Assembly (NCBI GenBank): GCA_009778535.1 | Contig: WRJP01000040.1 | Coordinates: 1 to 13,323, forward strand | Source of the DNA: Propionibacteriaceae bacterium | GTDB lineage: Bacteria > Actinomycetota > Actinomycetes > Propionibacteriales > Propionibacteriaceae | Direction: 5' to 3' | DNA length: 13,323 bases | Shown here: in pieces, positions 7,051-12,639 of the stretch | Layout: the number at the start of each line of letters is the position of its first letter | Numbering within the stretch: position 1 is the first letter of the stretch | The notes under the pieces: generated by a model | Told to the model about the DNA's origin: nothing | Seen by the model: only the letters and a program-made list of their open reading frames with translations | Databases searched by the model: none | Program-made: the position numbers and the translations under genes

Positions 7051-8301
7051 TCAGATTGTCCAAACCGGGATTATTGAGTTGTTGGCGTCGAGCGGAAGAA
7101 AATCGTCAGCTAGGCACACAACACCGCCAGAACCGACCCGAGTTTTTAAAGCCTCCTCACCTGGTGAAGCCTGTGTTAATGGATCAAGAGCCCGAAAATT
7201 GGCTAGCGACGACTTTCCAGGTGACGCTGCTTTCTTAATCTCGATCGGGTGGATGGCTCCGTCTTTGGCAATTAGCAAATCAATCTCGCGTTTTTGTTTG
7301 TCACGGTAAAAAAACAGCGGCGGTTCAAGGCCAGCATTAGTGTAGCTGGCGTAGATTTGAGCAAAGACATACGATTCAAAGAACTGTCCTGACATTGCTC
7401 CCCGCTCCAGGGTGTCCGATGTCGTCCAGCCCAAGAGGTAGGCGGCCAACCCGGTATCGAGCATGTGGAGCAGTGGCAACTTGGTCAGGCGTGTCAGGGC
7501 ATTATTGTGGTACGGCGCAACGACAGCAACCAGCCCAGACGACACCAAAATAGACAGCCAGCGTTTAATGGTGGGCGCTGAAACGCCGACATCGCGTGCT
7601 ATATCTTCCATGACAAGAGGGCGCGCGGTACGCCCGGCGATGGCTCGCAGGAAGGTTAAGAAAACCGTTTCATCTCCAACCTGGCTGAGGTCGCGAATGT
7701 CACGCTGAAGGTACGTAGCGACATAAGACCGATAGTATGTCGCCCGATCCACAGTTGGTTGTGTCCACAGCCGGGGCAGCGATCCGGTTATGATGCGCTG
7801 GAAAATAGCTGGCATGGTGAGCTTGGGCACCTTTTTGGCTCGCTGAATCAGTCGAGCCGGATCAGGGTCGAATGGTACAGACTCAACGCCGTCAAGCTCT
7901 GCCGCTGAAAGTCCAGCAAGTGTAAGAATGCCTGCGCGCCCGGCCAACGACTCCGAAACCTCGCGCATTAGATGGAACGACTGCGAGCCTGTCAACCAAT
8001 ACTGCCCAGGCTTATCAGATCGATCCGCGCCTAACTTAATTAGTGGTAATAGTTGCGGAGCGTACTGGATTTCGTCGATTAGCAACGGTGGAGTATAGCG
8101 TTGTAGAAACAGCGCGGGATCAGTCCGTGCCAGCGCACGGACGTTGGGATCATCCAGCGATACGACAGTACGATCAGTACTGGACAAGTGTTGAAGCATT
8201 GTTGATTTGCCAACCTGCCGAGCACCAGTGACCACCAGGATTGGGAAAGTCGCCGAGATTGCCACCGCTGTCTTCTCGGCTGCGCGTGTGATATATGACA
8301 T
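7051..8301 (-). CDS. AAA-family ATPase with DUF4143 C-terminal domain
   Basis: The protein has 416 residues from the chosen start. The AAA_14-type ATPase module has Walker A GARQVGKST (26-34), Walker B LLIDEIQ (73-79) and the sensor-like WLTGSQS (102-108). A helix-turn-helix-like segment lies at about 232-250 (EDIARDVGVSAPTIKRWLS). The C-terminal DUF4143 part keeps a restriction-endonuclease-fold pattern: E309 in FFESYVFAQI, REIDLLI with D341, and IEIKK with E354 and K356. These proteins are common, often solitary and accessory; their cellular role is not established. ATG 8301 (MSYITRAAEK) is preferred over ATG 8322 because GGGGACGA lies about 6-13 bases before it and because the predicted transcription start leaves almost no leader for the earlier codon. 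It has its own promoter within an inverted repeat, so autoregulation is plausible but unproven. Confidence 0.9.
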   Translation of the reverse strand: MSYITRAAEKTAVAISATFPILVVTGARQVGKSTMLQHLSSTDRTVVSLDDPNVRALARTDPALFLQRYTPPLLIDEIQYAPQLLPLIKLGADRSDKPGQYWLTGSQSFHLMREVSESLAGRAGILTLAGLSAAELDGVESVPFDPDPARLIQRAKKVPKLTMPAIFQRIITGSLPRLWTQPTVDRATYYRSYVATYLQRDIRDLSQVGDETVFLTFLRAIAGRTARPLVMEDIARDVGVSAPTIKRWLSILVSSGLVAVVAPYHNNALTRLTKLPLLHMLDTGLAAYLLGWTTSDTLERGAMSGQFFESYVFAQIYASYTNAGLEPPLFFYRDKQKREIDLLIAKDGAIHPIEIKKAASPGKSSLANFRALDPLTQASPGEEALKTRVGSGGVVCLADDFLPLDANNSIIPVWTI

Positions 8302-8331
8302 TCCGATTCGTCCCCACACCATTCCAAAACC

Positions 8332-8366
8332 CTGACTATTCTAACATGCCATATTAGATTAGTCAG
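8332..8366 (-). promoter_or_regulatory. Promoter of the DUF4143 ATPase gene embedded in an imperfect inverted repeat
   Basis: CTGACTATTCTAA (8332-8344) and TTAGATTAGTCAG (8354-8366) form 13-base arms with one mismatch around a 9-base spacer. On the minus strand CTGACT (8366-8361), a 17-base spacer, TGT and TAGAAT (8343-8338) make a plausible extended -10 promoter, with transcription starting near 8331. The -35 and -10 fall one in each arm, so any protein binding the repeat would cover the whole promoter. Confidence 0.6.
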
Positions 8367-8380
8367 GAAACTGGTGTCCA

Positions 8381-8503
8381 CTACAGACCGAGTTCAGCGT
8401 AAACCTGTTCGGCTGGGATTGGTATCCCGTCGTCTGGCTGGTAGGCAGCTAGTGAGTCGTAGCAGTGCCCGATCTGGATGATACTCAGTAGCAGTAGGTT
8501 ATT
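8381..8503 (-). pseudogene. Remnant of a small gene; C-terminal tail resembling an antitoxin
   Basis: On the minus strand the frame is open for 40 codons from just after a TGA (8506-8504) to a TAG at 8383-8381. The end reads YDSLAAYQPDDG then IPIPAEQVYAELGL, like the tails of small RelB/DinJ- or Phd-type antitoxins, which often end with a 'G-IPAEQVxAEL' helix. There is no ATG, and the upstream side stops abruptly where the promoter of the TetR/exporter cassette begins (8519). This fits a gene whose 5' part was lost when the cassette arrived. No partner toxin is visible. The antitoxin label rests on recalled resemblance only. Confidence 0.4.
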
Positions 8504-8518
8504 TCAAAGACGAACCCC

Positions 8519-8547
8519 TTGACAGCAACTGCCCCGCTGACTAATAT
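8519..8547 (+). promoter_or_regulatory. Near-consensus promoter of the TetR/ABC exporter cassette
   Basis: A perfect TTGACA (8519-8524) and TAATAT (8542-8547) are separated by 17 bases, the strongest promoter in the window by eye. The -10 box overlaps the first palindrome of the operator. Transcription would start near 8554, inside the operator, and the leader ends with GGAGGTGA (8584-8591) ahead of ATG 8596. Confidence 0.85.
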
Positions 8548-8578
8548 GACTTTTAAGTCATATGACTCGAAGGTCATA
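8544..8578. promoter_or_regulatory. Compound palindromic operator for the TetR regulator
   Basis: ATATGACTT (8544-8552) and AAGTCATAT (8555-8563) are perfect 9-base arms around TT. Immediately overlapping, TATGAC (8561-8566) and GTCATA (8573-8578) form a second palindrome. The palindromic core GTCATATGAC (8557-8566) is shared between them, giving four half-sites of the form TATGACT. The site covers the -10 and the start of transcription, which is the layout of an autoregulated TetR repressor. The identity of the binding protein is inferred from adjacency. Confidence 0.78.
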
Positions 8579-8595
8579 CAACCGGAGGTGAGCGG

Positions 8596-9231
8596 ATGCC
8601 CAAGCAGACGTTCTTTAACCTTCCCAAAACAAAGCGCGAAGTAATTGAACAGGCCGCGCTCGACGAGTTCGCCGAATACGGGTTCGACAACTCCAATATG
8701 AACCGCATAGTGGGAGCTAGCGGCATATCAAAAGGGAGCTTCTACCAGTACTTCGACGACAAAAAAGACCTTTACTACCATCTGATTGACACCATCGTCA
8801 CGCAGAAAATGAAAATGTTGGAACCAGTGTTTAACACGTATGAGGCAAACACCTTCTCCTACAACTTTGAAGAAACCTTCCGGATTGGGTTGGAGTTGGC
8901 AGACTCGAAACCGAAATACTACCTATTGGGAGAAGATTTTGCCGCCAAGCAGCCAGCGTTCATCAAGGAGTTTGTCGAAAAATACAACCCGCTGGCGATG
9001 GATATCTACGCGAAGTTTTTAGAACGCGCAAACCAGAATGGCGAATTGCGAGAAGGTCTCGACATTGGACTCGTGGCGTCTTTCATCTCCTCGCTGATCA
9101 ACCAAACCACGGTTGGTCTCATTGCCCAGGGTACGCAGCCACAGCAGCGCGACTACGTCATCGCTGAACTGATCGCCTTTATCGAGCGATCCATCCTCAA
9201 ATCATCCGAAGTTCGAGGAGGCGCCACATAG
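8596..9231 (+). CDS. TetR/AcrR-family transcriptional regulator
   Basis: The 211-residue regulator has an N-terminal DNA-binding domain (about 12-60) with the helix-turn-helix ASGISKGSFYQYFDDKKDLYY, the classic TetR recognition-helix pattern. The C-terminal 150 residues are the helical ligand-binding and dimerisation domain, which varies in the family. The ATG at 8596 has a strong ribosome-binding site. It is followed 120 bases later by an ABC exporter gene pair on the same strand, and a palindromic operator overlaps its own promoter. It therefore probably represses itself and the exporter and is released by a compound the pump exports. The ligand is unknown. No copy of the TATGACT half-site is seen in the 120-base gap, so the exporter genes probably depend on the same promoter. 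Confidence 0.92.
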   Translation: MPKQTFFNLPKTKREVIEQAALDEFAEYGFDNSNMNRIVGASGISKGSFYQYFDDKKDLYYHLIDTIVTQKMKMLEPVFNTYEANTFSYNFEETFRIGLELADSKPKYYLLGEDFAAKQPAFIKEFVEKYNPLAMDIYAKFLERANQNGELREGLDIGLVASFISSLINQTTVGLIAQGTQPQQRDYVIAELIAFIERSILKSSEVRGGAT

Positions 9232-9351
9232 TCAAAGACACTGCCTAAAACGCAGAGCAATCCCGGTCGGCGGCGCGAGCCGTGCGAGTTTTGGCTTTGA
9301 GGGTGGGGAAGCCGGTCAATAATCACAAGACACTTTGAGAGGCTTTAAATA

Positions 9352-10251
9352 ATGGCAACATTGAACCTGGAAACCGTGGAGCTGTCGAAGAAATTCGGCA
9401 AAGTCACAGCTCTTAACGGTATAGACCTAGCGGTAAACGAAGGCGAAGTATTCGGATATATCGGCCCAAACGGAGCTGGGAAAACCACAACCATCCGCGT
9501 GCTGCTGGGAATCTTGCAAGCCACAAAAGGCAGTGCCAAGGTCTTCGGACTAGACGCCTGGAAAGATGCCGTTGAAATACACAAACGGCTCGCATACGTA
9601 CCAGGCGACGTAAACCTGTGGCCGAACCTCACCGGCGGTGAAGTCATCGATCTATTCGTCAGCCTGCGCGGCAAACAAAATAAGGAGCGTCGCGCCAAAC
9701 TGCTAGAACAATTTGACCTTGACCCCACCAAGAAATGCCGAACCTACTCCAAAGGGAACCGGCAAAAGGTAGCCCTGGTAGCAGCATTCGCCTGTGACGC
9801 TGATCTTTTCATCCTTGATGAGCCAACCAGCGGCCTTGACCCGCTCATGGAGCAGGTATTCCAAGAATGTGTCCTGGAACAAAAGAACCTAGGCAAGGGT
9901 ATCTTCCTCTCCAGCCACATCCTGTCTGAAGTTGAGCGCCTCTGCGACCGCGTAGGCATAATCCGAGAAGGCAAACTGGTAGAAACCGGCACATTAAGCG
10001 AACTTCGACACCTGACGCGAATCACGATGACCGTAGCTACCCAATCTCCCATCACTGGGCTCGAAACCCTAACCGGCGTGCATGGTATCCGCACTCAACC
10101 AGACGGTCTTTCATTCCAAGTCGATTCGGCACAAGTAGGAGACGTAGTTTCCCACCTGGCACAGTTCGGCGTTAAGAAACTCGAAAGTACCCCGCCAACC
10201 TTGGAAGATTTGTTCATGCGCCACTACGACAGTGCCAACGTAGGGGTTTGA
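9352..10251 (+). CDS. ABC transporter ATP-binding protein, drug/polyketide exporter type
   Basis: The 299-residue protein has Walker A GPNGAGKTT (38-46), the signature YSKGNRQKV (132-140) in place of LSGGQ, Walker B LFILDEPTSGLDP (152-164) and the switch histidine in SSH (187-189). The SKGN-type signature and a C-terminal extension of about 90 residues are usual for ATPases of ABC-2 exporters for antibiotics and similar compounds. The ATG at 9352 follows GAGAGG (9337-9342). The 120-base gap after tetR holds no clear promoter, only a small CGGC/GCCG hairpin. The permease gene follows after two bases. The pair acts at the inner face of the cytoplasmic membrane; the exported compound is unknown. 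Confidence 0.93.
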   Translation: MATLNLETVELSKKFGKVTALNGIDLAVNEGEVFGYIGPNGAGKTTTIRVLLGILQATKGSAKVFGLDAWKDAVEIHKRLAYVPGDVNLWPNLTGGEVIDLFVSLRGKQNKERRAKLLEQFDLDPTKKCRTYSKGNRQKVALVAAFACDADLFILDEPTSGLDPLMEQVFQECVLEQKNLGKGIFLSSHILSEVERLCDRVGIIREGKLVETGTLSELRHLTRITMTVATQSPITGLETLTGVHGIRTQPDGLSFQVDSAQVGDVVSHLAQFGVKKLESTPPTLEDLFMRHYDSANVGV

Positions 10252-10253
10252 TC

Positions 10254-11897
10254 ATGCGCAGCAACTTTGCTAATTCGGGCAAATTAGTCCGATTCATGCT
10301 GCGGCGCGAGCGCGTCACATCGGCAATCTGGATCATTGTCGTGGCGCTGTTCTCAGCAGGACTAGCACCAGCGATGGATCAAATGTTTTCTGAACCCGGT
10401 GCTAGGCAGCAATTTGGTGAGTCAATAAACAACCCGGTAATGGTTGCGATGATGGGGCCTACCTACGGCATTGAGAACTACACCGCCGGAGCCATGTATG
10501 CCAACATGATGCTGCTTTGGATCATCATCGCCGTGGCGATCATGAATATCTTCCTCGTGGTACGCCACACTCGCGCCGATGAGGAATATGGCCGCGTCGA
10601 GGTCATCCGGTCGGCTCCAACTGGGCGGTTGGCAGTAGTTAACGCAGCTATGGTTACTGCTGCCATCGTGAATATCATCTTGGCAATTGCCCTGGGTGTC
10701 GCGTTAGGCGTAGTTGGCGTTGAAAGTATGGGATTTGCCGCATCCATGCTGTTCGGATTCGTGGTTGGCATAGCAGGTTTCGTGTTTGCAGGCATTGCTG
10801 CGATTTTTGCACAACTTGCGTCAAATAGAAGTGGGGCTACTGGATTCTCGTTCTTAGCCCTGGGGCTTTTCTACATGATCCGAGCCGCTGGAGATATGCA
10901 AGGCAACGACGTGTTGGCGTGTATCAGCCCGTTAGGGTTGGCGCACCGCTCACAGGTCTATGTTGAAAATAATCTGTGGCCCTTCATTATCTTGTTGGTC
11001 GAAGCCATTGGTTGCGCCGTAGCCGCATATGCACTCAATGCTATTCGTGACCTGGATCAAGGATTCATCCCCGCCCGCCCAGGACGAAGCGTCGCAGCGA
11101 AAAGTTTACTTTCCCCGTTTGGTCTAGCGGCACGAATTCTACGCAACATGACGATCATTTGGATCATCGTGATGTTTGTGCTTGCCGCTTCCTACGGTTC
11201 GGTCATCGCTGACATTCCAACCTTCGTGGGAGACAGCCCCGAATACCTGCAAGTCATTGGCATTCCAGAACAAATAGTCAATACCATGACGGACGCCGAT
11301 AAAGCCAAAATCATCGTCGACTATTTCGGGGTATTCGTGATTTCCATGATGACGTTGGTCGCGCTAGTGCCAGTAATCAACACGGCTTTGAAGATACGTG
11401 TGGAGGAGCGAGAAGGACGTACCGAACAGGTTTACGCTGCCGCGGTGCCGCGCATGAAATACCTGCTGGGCTATGTCATTTTGGCATTCGTGTTAAGCAT
11501 CTTGATTCAGTTTGCTTCAGCGGCTGGACTCTATTCGGCAACATCGGTTCTGGAAGCGAACCCGTTCACATTTGATGGCCTACTGCAAGCGTTCTTCGTG
11601 TATCTGCCTGCAATGTGGGTGATCATCGGATTCACAGTACTTATCGTGGGACTGTTTCCAAAAACGACCGGAGCAGTTTGGGGCTTGTTTGGCTTCGTTT
11701 TCTTAGTTTCATTCCTTGGGGGCATGCCTGGACTACTGCCCGAATGGCTGCAAAACGTCTCACCGGTCAAGCACATTCCGCAACTGCCGCTAGCTGAAAT
11801 GACTTTCACACCACTGATCATTTTGACAGTCATTGCCCTAGTTCTGACCGTAGCCGGATTCTTTTTCTACAAGAACCGTGATTCGGTTACCGCCTGA
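10254..11897 (+). CDS. ABC-2 type exporter permease, polyketide-antibiotic family (COG3559-like)
   Basis: The 547-residue integral membrane protein has roughly twelve hydrophobic segments in two halves, for example near residues 24-42, 82-103, 125-147, 152-180, 193-212, 237-257, 297-318, 360-378, 402-428, 447-470, 478-496 and 518-540. After the second segment comes the loop RHTRADEEYGRVEVIRSAP; an EExGRxExxRS-like loop is typical of putative exporters of polyketide antibiotics. A related RVEEREGRTEQVYAAAVPR loop in the second half suggests an internal duplication. ATG 10254 is preferred to TTG 10248 because AGGGG (10242-10246) sits seven bases ahead. It lies two bases after the ATPase stop, so the two are translationally linked. 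With the ATPase it would form a drug or metabolite exporter under TetR control. Confidence 0.9.
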   Translation: MRSNFANSGKLVRFMLRRERVTSAIWIIVVALFSAGLAPAMDQMFSEPGARQQFGESINNPVMVAMMGPTYGIENYTAGAMYANMMLLWIIIAVAIMNIFLVVRHTRADEEYGRVEVIRSAPTGRLAVVNAAMVTAAIVNIILAIALGVALGVVGVESMGFAASMLFGFVVGIAGFVFAGIAAIFAQLASNRSGATGFSFLALGLFYMIRAAGDMQGNDVLACISPLGLAHRSQVYVENNLWPFIILLVEAIGCAVAAYALNAIRDLDQGFIPARPGRSVAAKSLLSPFGLAARILRNMTIIWIIVMFVLAASYGSVIADIPTFVGDSPEYLQVIGIPEQIVNTMTDADKAKIIVDYFGVFVISMMTLVALVPVINTALKIRVEEREGRTEQVYAAAVPRMKYLLGYVILAFVLSILIQFASAAGLYSATSVLEANPFTFDGLLQAFFVYLPAMWVIIGFTVLIVGLFPKTTGAVWGLFGFVFLVSFLGGMPGLLPEWLQNVSPVKHIPQLPLAEMTFTPLIILTVIALVLTVAGFFFYKNRDSVTA

Positions 11898-11913
11898 AGT
11901 TACCTGAGCATAC

Positions 11914-11969
11914 GGCTTCCGCTGAGTAAAGGCGCAGCAGAAATCTGCCTGCTGCGCTCAGCGGGAGCC
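11914..11969. terminator. Large bulged hairpin between convergent genes, likely bidirectional transcription end
   Basis: GGCTTCCGCTGA (11914-11925) pairs with TCAGCGGGAGCC (11958-11969) with one G-U pair, and GCGCAGCAG (11932-11940) pairs with CTGCTGCGC (11949-11957) around an 8-base loop. This makes a 21-pair stem with a single six-base bulge (GTAAAG). It lies 16 bases from both the permease stop and the convergent lipoprotein stop. No T run follows on either side, so the terminator role is inferred from position and stability. Confidence 0.7.
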
Positions 11970-11985
11970 AGGCGTCGAAACAGTC

Positions 11986-12504
11986 TTAGCTTGGACACGT
12001 GATAGCGACCTCGACGCTGAACTCTGCGATGGCTTTGATGAATTTCTCATCCGCCAGCAGCTTCGTAGAACCGAGTATCGCAAATATGTTATTAGCTTTG
12101 GCAGCTTCGCCTAGCTCCCGATATATCTTGCTAATCGTCTGCAAGTTTTCCTTTGAGTCTCCGGTTGCACGCGCAGCGGCCGCATCCATTTTGTCTGCTG
12201 CGCTGATAAGAGCATTACCTAGCCGAGGCAGATCAGGACTGGAACCAAGGTTGGAAAGTTCCTCACTAGCTTTACCCATTGCCTCAAAGGCAGTTCTAGC
12301 ATAGGTGCAGTATTCCCCGCCTTGTTCAGGCGGATTATTAACAGGGGTCGAGGCGTTCGGCGCAGACGTACCTGGTCTAGGAGCGTCAGGTACGGACGGA
12401 GTCGAACTGGGAGTTGGCATCGAAATCTGCGGCACGCAGGCGCTCAACCCAAACATGGCTATTCCACACATTAACGGTGCAATAATCTTCGACAAATTCC
12501 TCAT
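11986..12504 (-). CDS. Putative lipoprotein of unknown function
   Basis: The 172-residue precursor has a short basic N terminus, a hydrophobic core and a lipobox LSAC with the lipidated cysteine at residue 23. It should therefore be anchored to the outer face of the membrane after signal peptidase II cleavage. Residues 24-62 are a Pro/Ser/Thr-rich, probably disordered linker. Residues 63-172 look mainly helical and contain two cysteines (66 and 170) near the ends, which could form a disulfide. I do not recognise a family. The start is ATG 12504, not TTG 12507, with AAGGAAG just upstream. It is transcribed divergently from clpB, and a candidate promoter overlaps the clpB promoter region. It converges with the exporter permease. 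Confidence 0.85.
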   Translation of the reverse strand: MRNLSKIIAPLMCGIAMFGLSACVPQISMPTPSSTPSVPDAPRPGTSAPNASTPVNNPPEQGGEYCTYARTAFEAMGKASEELSNLGSSPDLPRLGNALISAADKMDAAAARATGDSKENLQTISKIYRELGEAAKANNIFAILGSTKLLADEKFIKAIAEFSVEVAITCPS

Positions 12505-12561
12505 CAAACTTCCTTCTCTTTAGCCAAATAACGCACAAACGACCAAAAATCGACACATTCT

Positions 12562-12580
12562 TTTCAAGCATAGCTTGAAA
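12562..12580. repeat. Perfect palindrome between the lipoprotein gene and clpB, overlapping the clpB -35
   Basis: TTTCAAGC (12562-12569) and GCTTGAAA (12573-12580) are perfect 8-base arms around ATA. The right arm ends with TTGAAA, the clpB -35 box, and the centre overlaps TATGCT (12572-12567), a candidate minus-strand -10 for the lipoprotein gene. The core CAAG..CTTG is like HAIR half-sites placed in the opposite order. The protein that would bind it is unknown. Confidence 0.6.
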
Positions 12581-12594
12581 GAAAAGCACATCAA
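12567..12594 (-). promoter_or_regulatory. Candidate promoter of the lipoprotein gene
   Basis: On the minus strand TTGATG (12594-12589) and TATGCT (12572-12567) are 16 bases apart, giving a leader of about 56 bases to ATG 12504. The two boxes lie between and across the clpB -35 and -10, so the two promoters are back to back and could compete. The match is moderate. Confidence 0.35.
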
Positions 12595-12602
12595 GCTACA
12601 AT
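12575..12602 (+). promoter_or_regulatory. clpB promoter
   Basis: TTGAAA (12575-12580) and TACAAT (12597-12602) are separated by 16 bases, the same spacing as at dnaK. Transcription would start near 12609, inside the HAIR operator that begins directly after the -10. The leader ends with AGAGGAAG (12627-12634) ahead of ATG 12640. Confidence 0.75.
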
Positions 12603-12625
12603 AGTTGAGTCTACCAGACTCAACT
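12603..12625. promoter_or_regulatory. HAIR operator of clpB
   Basis: TTGAGT (12605-12610), a 7-base spacer and ACTCAA (12618-12623) match the HspR-binding consensus. Symmetry extends further: AGTTGAGTCT (12603-12612) and AGACTCAACT (12616-12625) are perfect 10-base arms around ACC. The site lies over the start of transcription, immediately downstream of the -10, so HspR should repress clpB together with the dnaK operon. Confidence 0.9.
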
Positions 12626-12639
12626 TAGAGGAAGCATCG

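Noticed and set aside
9232..9351. Separate promoter or operator for the ABC exporter genes
   Set aside because: No convincing -35/-10 pair and no TATGACT half-site were found in the gap; transcription from the tetR promoter explains the layout.
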